This document shows positions 23,982-34,179 of a DNA stretch of 64,000 nt, piece after piece; within the stretch, counting starts at the first letter, position 1; each line of letters starts with the position of its first letter. The position numbers and the translations under genes were made by a program. Source of the DNA: Oscheius dolichura (lineage: Eukaryota > Nematoda > Chromadorea > Rhabditida > Rhabditidae); assembly GCA_932521035.1 (NCBI GenBank), contig OW051495.1, forward strand, positions 9,362,001 through 9,426,000. Direction: 5' to 3'. Under the pieces are notes generated by a model. That model was not told the DNA's origin. It made no database searches and worked only from the letters and a program-made list of their open reading frames with translations.

Positions 23982-25830
23982 TTACATGATAGTCTGGCCG
24001 GTGTTTACAGAATCTCCTGGTTTCTTTTCCCTCGGTTTTCCAGTTTTGGGATCTGTTTCTTGCAAGACGTCGTCTCCTTTCTGTTTGGGTTCATTGACAT
24101 CAGCTGAAGAGAGGGCCTCAAAACCGGGAAGTTTCTTCCCCTTTAACAGATGTAAGCATGCTCCGCCACCAGTTGAGAGGGTTGGTATTTCATCAGCATA
24201 GCCTAGTTGATGTACAGCAGTAACAGTATCTCCTCCTCCTGGAAATGAGTCAAAATTACTTGAAACGAATAAATTTAGACAACGAACCGATAATAACACG
24301 AGCTCCGGTATTATTGGCGCCTATCACCGCTGCTAGAAGCGCCTTCGTTCCCCACGTGAACTTCTCATTTTCACAAACGCCAGCCGGTCCATTCCAAACA
24401 ATTGTCTTAGCTCCTTTTATTATTTTAGCAAAATGTTCAGTAGTCTCGAATCCGATGTCCAGTCCCATCTGATCTGAACATTATAATATTTTCAAGCTTT
24501 CCTAATCCCTAATAAAGGGAACCTCCTACTCTCGGGAATTCCATATTTTGCGCTGCATTGATTATCCTCCACGTCTTCTTCGTTCCTCGCGGCTATTACA
24601 AAATCTTCGGGTAAGTGGATTTTGACTTTCTTCTCGCGTGCCTGTTTCATTATTGCTATGATTGCGTCTTTTTGACCATCATCATAGAGAGATTTCCCTA
24701 TGTTCACTCCTTTCACATCTTTTAGGAAGGTGTACGAGATCCCTCCGACAATAATGATCTCATTCGCCTAGAAAGGAAGCGTTTTGCTATGAAAAGTTAC
24801 CGTACCACGTCAAGAAGGTGTTCAATTGCAGGAATCTTATCCGCCACTTTGGCTCCTCCAAAGATTGCGACGACTGGCTTTTCCGGCTTATCCAGGACCT
24901 AAATTCCCCTATTTTAGACCTATACTGAAAAAGACAAACATGATTGAACGTGTCTATCTCCTTCTTCAACTGAAGACCACAAGCTCGCTGAACGTTTGTT
25001 ATCCCCACAATGGAGCTGTGATTTCGATGACTGACGGCAAAAGCCTCGTTCACGTAGACATCTCCCAGTCTGCTTAAAGCCATTCGAAACTCTGAGATCT
25101 TCGCTTCACTGGCTTGAATGTCTTCGCGTTTGGCATTTGTTCCTTTCCCTTTTCCTTCTACGTGAAAGCGCACGTTTTCCAAGAGGATGACGCTTCCTTC
25201 GGGGGGATCAGCGCAGGCTTCTTCAACTTTTACGCCAACGCAGTCCTCGAGGAAAGTTACTTTCCTAAAGATTATTGTAGATTACCATATGCTTTGAGAC
25301 TTTTAAAGGGGGGAGGAACTCACTTTCCCAGAAGGAGTGCCAATTCTTCAGCCACTGGTTTGAGAGTGTAGGTCTTTTCAACATGTCCGTCTGGCTTACC
25401 AAGATGTGACATCAAAATGACAGCTTTGGCGCCATGTTTAAAGCAATACTGCGAAAGTTATAGAATCAAGATAAAGTAAAAATTACCTCAATCGTGGGGA
25501 TTGCCTGCTTAATTTTGTAATTGTTAGCTACTCTCTTCTGTTTTATAGGAACGTCGAAGTCTACTCGGATAAGGACCCGCATATCTTTCAAAACAACCTG
25601 TAAAGCAACGTTTCCCGCCCTTTAAGACTCCTTACATCCTCCATAACCAATTTTGGGAACGGATGTTTCTCGTGGTGAAGTATTGGAAGCGTTTTCTTTC
25701 CTATAAGGTTCGTCACATTGGAATGGTCGTGCTGCTGTTTGTCTTTATGAAGTAGTCCCTTGAATAATGATTTATAAAAAAAGGAGCGAGACTGTACATT
25801 GAAAAAGTGCATTCCAAAGATTTTTGGCAT
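23982..25830 (-). CDS. phosphoglycerate kinase paralog with altered substrate-site residues
   Basis: This is a complete PGK-like gene on the minus strand, starting [11 protein letters not shown]. Small introns follow and exons give [79 protein letters not shown] and [16 protein letters not shown] transfers phosphate between 1,3-bisphosphoglycerate and ADP. Two residues of the 3-phosphoglycerate pocket differ from the near-universal family pattern: FNVP is FDVP, and HLGRP is HLGKP. YVNDAFG is also YVNEAFA. The catalytic Arg in RVD, the second-domain GGAK and the STGGGA loop remain. A His/Lys-rich N-terminal extension and a charged C-terminal extension are shared with the neighbouring copy. Frames are open, so this may be a diverged, regulatory or specialised paralog rather than a pseudogene. 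Confidence 0.85.
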
Positions 25831-26254
25831 ATTGTAGAGCAAATATGAGCAGACACAGCCGTTGGCGGCAACAAGAGCGAAGTGCTGGTGTTCTGTCCTT
25901 TTGGAAACATCCGTGGGCGACAGATCTGTTTATCAAACGAGCATCAGGAAAACGTGTTTGTCTGACCTTGTCGGCTACCCACATACCTCTGTGCCGTTTT
26001 TCAAAGATCGAACAAAAATGATAAGGGTCAGCTTGCTTTCCAGGAATCTTCGAAGAAGGGGTATAAGCTATAGGGAGTCTTCATCTTTTCTTCGCCAATG
26101 TGAAGTGTCCTAACACCGAAAAGCTGCCCCATGTTCCAATTAACCGTGGCCGACACCACCCACTTCTGTTGTTGCTGTTCTCTTGCAACCGCGACCAAAG
26201 ACAATAAGATTGGAACAAGTCGTTAATTGTTTTTTTTATACAGAACGAAGGTCA

Positions 26255-28115
26255 TTACGAGTGTATGAGTGTGTTTTGCATGGTAGTCTGGCCGGTGTTT
26301 ACAGAATCTCCTGGTTTCTTTTCCCTCGGTTTACCAGTTTTGGGATCTGTTTCTTGCAAGACGTCGTCTCCTTTCTGTTTGGGTTCATTGACATCAGCTG
26401 AAGAGAGGGCCTCAAAACCGGGAAGTTTCTTCCCTTGGAGGAGGTGCAGGCATGCTCCACCACCAGTTGATAGGGCCGGCAGTTCATCAGCGCAGCCAAG
26501 CTGCTGAACGGCAGCGACAGTCTCTCCTCCTCCTAAAATGGAGAAATTAGAACAATTACCGTAAAGGACGAACCGATAATGACATGAGCTCCACATTTAC
26601 TGGCATCTATCACCGCCGTTAGAAGAGCAGTCGTTCCCCACGTGAACTTGTCATTCTCACACACGCCAGCCGGTCCATTCCAGACAATTGTCTTGCCTTC
26701 TTTAATAATTTCCGCAAATTTTTTACAAGATTCAAAGCCAATATCGAGTCCCATTTGATCTGAAAAACATGATTTCTTCAATATGGGGAAGAATGTTCCC
26801 ACTTTTGGGAATCCCGTCCTTGGCGCTGCATTGCTTGTCCTCCACGTCTTCTTCGTTCTTATCGGCTATTACAAAATCCTCGGGAAGGAGTATTTTGACT
26901 TTCTTCTCGTGTGCCTGCTCCATTATCCCCTTTATCGTGTCTTTTTGGCCTTCTTCATAGAGGGATTTTCCTATTTTCATTCCTTCCGCGTCTTTTAGGA
27001 AAGTGAAGGCCATTCCTCCGACAAGAATGATCTCATTTGCCTGAAAATAATAAAACTGACGCTGGAAGCACCGTACCAGGTCAAGAAGGTTCTCAATTGC
27101 TGGCAGTTTATCTGCCACTTTGGCTCCTCCGATGATTGCTATGACGGGTTTCTCTGGCTTCTCGAGAACCTAAACTTTCCTCTTATACATACTGAACTAC
27201 TGAAAATGACAAACCTGATTAAAAGTGTCAATTTCCTTCTTCAAAAGTAGACCACAAGCTCGTTGGACTTTAGTGATTCCCACAACGGAGCTGTGACTTC
27301 TATGGCAAATTCCAAAGGCATCATTCACATAGACATCTCCCAGTCTACTTAGAGCCATTCGAAACTCAAGGATTTCTGCCTCGCTGGGTTCGATGTCCTC
27401 GAATTTGTCGTTTTTCCCTTTTCCCTGCTCTTCGGGGTGAAAACGCAAGTTTTCCAAGAGGATGACGCTTCCTTCTGGTGGGTCAGCGCAAGCTGCCTCA
27501 ACCTTTTCTCCAACACAGTCGTCAAGGAATGTTACTGGCCTAAAAGAAGCTGTAGATCACCTTGTTCTTTGATAGTCCTTTAAGGAGAAAGAAACTCACT
27601 TTCCCAGCAGATTTTCCAGTTCCTCTGCTACTGGCTTCAGACTGTAGGATGGCTCAACCCGTCCTTCTGGCCTACCGAGATGAGACATCAATATAATGGA
27701 TTTTGCTCCATTTTTAAAACAATACTATAAATTTTAAAGAGTAAAGATAACGAGGAAATGATTACCTCAAGTGTGGGTATTGTTTGCTTTATTTTATAAT
27801 TATTGGCCACTTTCATCTCTTTCATAGGAACGTTGAAGTCTACCCGGATCAGAACCCGCATATCTTTCAAAACAACCTGTAAATCGACGTTTCCGGCCAT
27901 TTTAGACTCCTTACATCTTCCAAGACCAATTTTGGGAATGATTTTTCCTTGCGATGAAGAGGCGGAGACGCTTTCTTCCCTATAAGTTTCTCCATATTCG
28001 TATCGTGCTTCTCGTGATGTTTGTCTTTATGAAAAAGGCCCTAAAATATTCGTTCTGTGACGTAGAGAAGACCAAAATTTACATGAAAAATATGTTTTCC
28101 AAATATTTTTGGCAT
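26255..28115 (-). CDS. pgk-1-like: phosphoglycerate kinase
   Basis: This is the tandem partner upstream of the gene above, on the same strand. Start [18 protein letters not shown]; exons then give [91 protein letters not shown] and [13 protein letters not shown]. The substrate-binding Asp, Asn, Arg and His residues of PGK are all present, so this copy should be the active glycolytic enzyme. GGGET replaces the usual GGGDT in the nucleotide site, a conservative change. The His/Lys-rich leader before the core is unusual for cytosolic PGK. The last 50 codons are an extension beyond the normal PGK end and are nearly identical in DNA to the other copy. Confidence 0.9.
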
Positions 28116-29178
28116 AATTCAAGAGTAATATGATTAGAGACAGACGTTCTAGATACAGGGAGGGGGGTTTCAATGTTTTGAGGAGTTTTCTTTCGGAGGG
28201 GAGAACAAAAGCTGTTCATCAAACAAACATGATGAATACATGGTTTCTGAATGGTCACAGGAGACATTATGCAGTGACTAGTTGTTGTGGCCACCCTAGA
28301 AATATCTCGGAATGGGCAAAGGAAGCAGAAAATAGATTCGGAACTGAATCACTGCCATGGCAATGGTTTTGTGGAACATTTACCATAACAGGGTTGTTTG
28401 TTGATGGTTATACGACAAGAAGTGTGCTCTCCCCGCAACTGTAAAAGGGGAAATGGGTAAGGATTTGGAAAGGGGGGCTGAGAAAGGATCTAGTTTCCAA
28501 TTTTCGAAATACCCGAGAGACCTGACCGCCCCATCTTGGTATTCTAGCCTTTACTCATAAAAATTAAAAGTATTATCCATTTCAAACGGAAACGGAAAGA
28601 GCTTTGAAGCCCATTGGTTGTTTATGTTCAGATTTTCCCGATTTTCAAGTTTGTCTAAAAGCCTGAACATATAATGCCTTCCGTTTTCGGATGGAAATGA
28701 ACTAAAAAAAATGAATCCTGATCTATGCGACCGATTGCACCCCTGGTTTAGCGCGCCTACTGGTTCAAAAAAGTTGGTTAATCTAATTTTTTGGAGTAGT
28801 GGGCAGTCTTGGAGAGAGTAAAAAGTTACTGGAAAGGAACAACAGAAGAGAATGTGAGAAACCATATCAGTGACACCTGAGTCTTGTTGTTGTTCGACCT
28901 TGCTTACCTTGGCCTTTTCACATTTTGGTCTTCTTCTCCAGATGTCAAAATAACGATAAAGATCAGCTTTTTTCCTGTATAGAGAGATCTCTGCCCGAGA
29001 CTATTTTTATCCCCTATTTGCATATTGGGAAATCCCCTCTTTTAACCCTAATTTTCTCACATGGCAAGGACAACATGTTTGCTCCAAGCCGTCTGGCCTC
29101 CTCCCCCCTCGACTAGAGTATAAATATCCCGACTGCGCACTCTGTTTTCAGTCTACGACTTACCGAAAATAGATAACA
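28116..29178. other. divergent intergenic region between pgk and LEA-like genes
   Basis: About 1 kb with no supported gene. A stretch resembling a basal promoter (gagtataaatatcccgactg, 29115-29134) lies about 60 nt upstream of the ATG at 29179. Confidence 0.4.
29115..29134 (+). promoter_or_regulatory. TATA-like box upstream of the first LEA-like gene
   Basis: gagTATAAATATcccgactg precedes the start codon by about 60 nt, followed by a pyrimidine-rich leader. A TATA box is often seen at strongly induced small genes; function here is inferred from position. Confidence 0.45.
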
Positions 29179-29823
29179 ATGTCCGACGTGAGTCTCTCTT
29201 TTCCATTTTACCAATTTCTCTTCTTAGGATCGCAACATTCTCCAGAAGGGAATTGACAAGACCAAGGAAATTGGACACGACATCAAGGAAGGAGCCAAGA
29301 ATCTCGTGAACAAAACCGACAACGCTGCTCATCGTGCCGAGCACGAGGTCGACCGCGGTGGTGCTCAGCTTCGTAGCGAGGCCAACTATGCCGGTCATCG
29401 TGTAGAGCACACTCTCGATCAGCATACTGACACCGTGAGTTTCACTCCATTTTTTGAGAGAAAGGAGATATTGGGAGAAAAGACGTTCCAGTACCTGAAA
29501 TCCCCATTTTTCCACATTTTGATACCGTAACCTTATTTTTAAGCCGAATTTTCCCGTTTTGAAACAATTTTGGGTGATAAACTACTATAGTTATAGAAAC
29601 TAGACCAAATAGGCCCAAAAAATAAAGCATCCCTTTAGAATAGAGGTGATCTAATCGACAGAGGAGAAGTTGTGGAAAATTTCAATGACGAAAGGGTAGG
29701 CTACTATCATTTTCTTCAAGTCCATGTCCCTAACAATAGAAATATTTGTGTTCCAAGTAGCTAACGATGAATTAATCTCCTAATTTTCAGCACTACCACC
29801 CGGGGACCCGTCGTTTCATCTAA
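29179..29823 (+). CDS. small hydrophilic LEA-like protein, 82 aa
   Basis: Exons 29179-29187, 29228-29434 and 29791-29823 total 83 codons with stop. The first exon is only MSD. The main exon reads RNILQKGIDKTKEIGHDIKE, then GAKNLVNKTDNAAHRAEHEV, all hydrophilic, helical and without Cys or Trp. That is the character of late-embryogenesis-abundant (LEA) type proteins, which are disordered and protect against water loss. The last exon gives HYHPGTRRFI. The tiny first exon and the KEG core are shared with the next gene. No signal or organelle peptide is visible, so cytosolic location is expected. Family assignment is by composition and is tentative. Confidence 0.6.
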
Positions 29824-30581
29824 ATGTGCCATTTCGACGCCTGTTTGAAGACGCCGTGTATCTATCCTGAGCTTCCATGTTTGGTGATCTCCAACTGAAT
29901 TAGCCGCCCTTTAATCCCTCCTGCTATTTTCTGTATTCATTCTGTGAATGAGCTTGTTTATTTTGTATATATCTTATAAATAAACTGTGCACAGTATACG
30001 ACGGTTTATTTGAAGGATGAAAAACTTGGGAACAGGAAATTTGGGTGGAACAGAGACATTTGAGGCTTTTTCTTCGTTCAGAGGTTGTCCTGGAACAAGA
30101 AAGACGGCTGAATTCAAAGAGAATGAGGGTAGAAACAGCCATCTTTCTTACTTTTCAAGGAAAACTCGCCTTCTTGTCAAAAAAACAGTATTTTTCCCCA
30201 TTTTTAGCTGCCGTAATCCTATTTTTAACCCATAGCCTCGTTTTCACGGCTCCATCTTTCCATCTCTTTCCATCTTTTGGGGGAATCCCCTCTCTTCCGC
30301 CAGCCGGTCGCCGTCCACATGCCCCTTGTTGTCGAAACAATCCCCGCTGCCCGAAAATGGCCTCCCGCCGTGTCTGGTTCAAAATAGTCCACATGGTTGA
30401 CGTTTCCCTTGATACTTTGACCCTTTTTGGAGGGGATTACTCGAAAATTCGAAGAACAGTCAGTTCAATTCTTTGGCAAACATGTTGACAACATTAAGTA
30501 CGGCTAATTCCAGTGTATATAGTTATCGTCTCCGCCGTCTAATATTGACCGCCAGTCTTCATTTTCAACAACCGTTCAGTC

Positions 30582-30979
30582 ATGTCTGATGTAGGGATTC
30601 CTCCTATTCTTTTTTTGAACTAAATAATTCAGAACAGAAATATTATTGAGAAAGCCAGCGATAAAGCCAAGGAATTGGGAGGTAATGTGAAGGAAGGCGT
30701 CGATGCTATGGTTCACGGCCTTCATGGGGATATCGACCCCAACAGAGTGTCCGACCACGGAATGCATGATCTCGGAATAACCTTCGGCAGTCATAAGGTG
30801 AGTCTTCTCCTAAAAATTCTCATTCTAAATCGGGTCAAAATTGTCTAGAAACTACGCTGTTAAAGTCATATTGGATGATCAGTTTGAGTTGTTAACATTT
30901 CCTTGCTTTTCAGGATTCCATGAAGTGCAAATTTGTCCGCGAGAAAGCTGGAGGCCAGCCGGAACTTCAACGGTACTAG
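30582..30979 (+). CDS. small hydrophilic LEA-like protein, 79 aa
   Basis: Exons 30582-30590, 30633-30797 and 30914-30979 total 80 codons with stop. It starts MSD at a GT donor, exactly as in the gene at 29179, then RNIIEKASDKAKELGGNVKE, a stretch with His, Asp and Gly, and a C-terminal CKFVREKAGGQPELQRY. The shared MSD exon and the RNI-x-x-K-x-x-DK-x-KE-x-G pattern mark it as a tandem paralog of the previous gene. Hydrophilic and probably disordered; LEA-type function is inferred. Confidence 0.58.
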
Positions 30980-31063
30980 GCGCTCCCAATTCTTCCCCTC
31001 TGATTTTCTTTCAAATAAAAATCGTGAATTCTTTTTATTCAAACCATAAAACATGAAAATAAA

Positions 31064-31540
31064 TCATTTTCTATATCTACCGAGCTGTGTCTTCCGCTTG
31101 ACCCATTTGGTAGCGTTTTTGATAAGCATTTGATCCATGTTCTGTTGGCTCATGGTCGAGTCTTGAGCGATCCGCTGTCTGGCTATGCTAGCTTCGTCTT
31201 TTACAGCATTTCGGAAGAGATTACGCTCAAATTCCATGGGAAGCTTCTCATCCGGGGTGTTAATGGGAACATTGGGCCGGGGGATGCCATTGGTGGCTGG
31301 CCGGTTTGAGGCGTTCAGAGTACTCACACTGCGGGAACCTGGAAAAGGGCAGATAATTGGGATTTTTAGCCATTAAACTAACAGTAGAACCCTTATTCAT
31401 TCCTGAAGCTTGAAGCTCTAGAAGAGATGAAAACACTTGTTCGTCAACAAAAATGGAAGAAAACTGAAGAACTCACAATTTTGGCCCAGTAACAGAGAAG
31501 CGGGGCGGAAAGCTTGGATGCGCTGTACGATTCTGTCCAT
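31064..31540 (-). CDS. mitochondrial LEA-like protein, 112 aa
   Basis: Exon 1 (31540-31477) encodes MDRIVQRIQAFRPASLLLG and two further residues, a basic amphipathic leader with no acidic residue after the second, typical of mitochondrial import signals. Exon 2 (31338-31064) joins in frame through Ser-Arg-Ser-Val, then GIPRPNVPIN, and a charged helical tail ending ATKWVKRKTQLGRYRK. GIPR-NVP and KWVK-KT recur in the neighbour at 31966. Three genes in a row on this strand share this layout: presequence exon ending one base into a codon, then a hydrophilic exon. Confidence 0.62.
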
Positions 31541-31965
31541 TAGTTCAAAAAGTGAGAAATAGTAACTTGTGTAGAATGAGGTCGGGTTGAAATGTCCTCT
31601 ATTCGGCTCTCTTTTTCCCTTCTTTTATTCAGACCCAACAAAACATGTTGTGACTCATCCACGTGAAACTGAAGTGGGGGTGTTCCCGGCGAAAGATCTC
31701 TGGCGGAGAAGAGAGGGAGAGACGGCGTGTGTTTTAAACGTCTAGACAATTACGTCGTTTGAATTTTAAAAAAAGGGTTGCGATGAAGAGAAGAAGAAGA
31801 TTATACAGTTAAAAAAATGTAGCCAGTCGTTACGGGACCCAAGAATTCAAGAAAGTTGCCCCCAAAATTTGAGCATTTCCCGTGGTTTTCATTTCAATAC
31901 TATTTATTAGGTATGTACAAAGTTACAGTATCTACAAGTATCCAAAATAAGCACTCATCAATAAA

Positions 31966-32573
31966 TTAGTATCCCGCTTCCGGATGGTTCTTTCCCATGC
32001 CAGTCTTCTCCTTGACCCATTCCTTCGCATTGTGTAGTACCTCTCCAGTCTTCTGTTTAGCTTGGACCATCTTATGCTTGGCTCCTTCCATCACACCCTC
32101 AGATCTGTCATTGAATTTTGCCCCCATTGACGAAGCCTGCTCCTTGATACTGTCCTTGATCTGCTGCTCTTCGAATTCCATCTCGGGCTTGGCTTCATAA
32201 CGGGCGCCGATTGTGTTGGCTTGGACTTTTAGAGAATTCCTCAAAGCGTCAGACTTTGGCTGGTCTTCTGGTCGATCCAAGGGAACATTCGACCGGGGAA
32301 TACCATTCCCTGCGGATATGGTGGGGCGCTGGGTGCTTCCTATGCTTGTTAGGCTGCGGGTGCCTGGAAATTAGGATCATTCTAGGCGTTCTTTCCAACA
32401 AAATGAGGTGTCTAACAAGTGTCTTGTCAGCGGTCTTTTGACCTGGCAAATTGCCCCCTGTTTAGTCTCACCGCCCCCGAGATAAGAGAAATGGGCGCAC
32501 TTTCTCACGAAAAGTCATAAAACTCACCATTTCTGGCAACAAAAGGTGATACCGAACGAACGACACGTTGCAT
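31966..32573 (-). CDS. mitochondrial LEA-like protein, 147 aa
   Basis: Exon 1 (32573-32528) is MQRVVRSVSPFVARN plus one base; exon 2 (32363-31966) continues GTRSLTSIGSTQRP, then GIPRSNVPLD. It ends in a long helical region with repeated Lys/Glu/Ala/Gln spacing (EQASSMGAKFND, EGAKHKMVQAKQKTGEV, AKEWVKEKTGMGK). Total 148 codons with stop. The Lys-rich, Ala-containing, Cys-free repeats resemble group 3 LEA proteins, which shield membranes and enzymes during drying. The leader predicts the mitochondrial matrix. It is the best LEA candidate of the cluster. Confidence 0.68.
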
Positions 32574-32953
32574 GATTAACACTGTGTATGATGTGGTTGT
32601 GGTAGTGGAAATAGACGGGGGGTCGATTCTATTTTATCTTCCTTTGCCCACCCCTCTGTTGAAGGAAACAAGTCTGTTTACCATGTTGAAGGGGGCCGGA
32701 ATCGATAGAAAACGTCTAGACTGGAATTACTTGTTCTAAATTCATCATCATGTAGTCCAGAGCTAGAAGGAAGTGTCTCTCTCCGTTCCCGGATGTTTTC
32801 CAAGTGAAAATATCGACCAATCTAGTCCCACAGACCTTTTCCCAGCATAAGACGAATCATTCCAGGACATTATTGTTAAAAAGCCAGGTGGAGCAAAAAA
32901 TAATTTATTTACAGAATTGTACAAACTCGTATTATTATACACGTTTCACTGAA

Positions 32954-33584
32954 TTATGTGAATGGTTTGCGTTCGTCCTTGAGGCGGCTCTCTACTCCCC
33001 ATCCGGTGGTTCTTTTCACGAAGTCCTTGGCCTTCTCCAGGATCACTCTCGGCTTCTCCTTGGCCTCCTTGAAAGTTTCCTTAGCTTCTTCGACCAGTTT
33101 CTTTCCCTCCGTCGGGTACTCAGCTCCTCGAGCTCCAGGACTGTTAGCCTAAACAAATCCAATTTAAAAAGCTATTTTAGAACAGAGCTACCTGTTGACC
33201 TCTATTCTCCCTGGCTTCCTTTGCGAATTTATCCTCAAGACCGGGGGATGGCCCAGCTTCAGTACGGCTTGCTCTGAAGGGGTCGATGTTTTGAGCCGAG
33301 TTGCCGGTAGTAGGAGTCTGGGATAAGCTTCCCAAGTCGCGGGAGCCCTCCTTGAGAGCGCTGTTGGTCCCTGAAATGAGAAATATTTGAAGAAAATGTT
33401 AATTCCAGCTTAAAATCAGAAACAAGCGTGAATTTAACCTAAAAAGACTCCAACCCCCGTCAAAGCATTAGTGAAAAAATGAGAAACGGGCCGAATAACA
33501 AGAGGAGATGATTAAAAGTGGAAGAAACTTACAGTTCTGACCGAGCCATGAAGAAAATTGACGAGAAGCGGCGATTCGCTGCAT
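32954..33584 (-). CDS. mitochondrial LEA-like protein, 141 aa
   Basis: Three exons (33584-33533, 33370-33192, 33148-32954) total 142 codons with stop, phases closing. The leader MQRIAASRQFSSWLGQN is a mitochondrial-type presequence. The body is Ser/Gly/Asn/Glu-rich (LGSLSQTPTTGNSAQ), then a Lys/Glu helix (KKLVEEAKETFKEAKEKP, ILEKAKDFVKRTTGWG) and a charged end. The AK-x-FVK-x-TTGWG element parallels AKEWVKEKTGMG in the neighbour, showing common descent. One extra intron relative to the other two mitochondrial-type members. Confidence 0.65.
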
Positions 33585-34179
33585 AGTTTGATTGTGTTGT
33601 GTTTGTGGTTATGAGCCTGTATTTCCCTGGGCTGGCACGTTTTATCTCCTCCCTCAACGGGGTAAACATGTTGTGTTTTTCCGGTCGGGAAGAGAAGGTG
33701 GATTGCCTCCATTTCGATCTTTCGGTCGGACACACGGGGAGAGAGAGACGGGTCAACACATGAGGGAGTGTCTTCCCCTCTCGTTCTCTCTCTCTCCCTC
33801 CAGGGGTAAACATATTTTGGGGAAGCGAAAGGTGGCATTATGGACAGGAATAGAAGGGAGATTTGAATATATTTTACTATTGGAATACTCTGACACGGAC
33901 ATCAATTGGCAACTGTTGACCCATACCGCCTATGTTGTTATTTATCATTATCACGTATTTTTGGCCGGCGTCTTCTGATAAATCCTGAAACATGACGGGT
34001 TAGTGAGAGGAGTGCCATTCTCTGTGTTATAAAAATACCGAGAATGAAACTTTGTCCCTTGCACTTGGTCTTTGGATCGGAACAGTGATTAGTCCACTTG
34101 CACCTGTTAAATGAGCTCGGGGAAATTGGGGAAAATACACGAGGAAAACAACGTTCAGAATAGTTCTTGTCCAAAGTTT

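Noticed and set aside
25824-26113. Plus-strand open frames at the start of the 24-kb pgk gene
   Set aside because: They lie opposite or upstream of the pgk first exon and show no domain or splice consistency.
30045-30488. 147-codon plus-strand open frame between the LEA-like genes
   Set aside because: Crosses sequence with several intron-like signals, has no domain, and ends just before the TATA-like region of the next gene.
32804-33277. 157-codon plus-strand open frame
   Set aside because: Antisense to the three-exon LEA-like gene at 32954-33584, whose phases close exactly.
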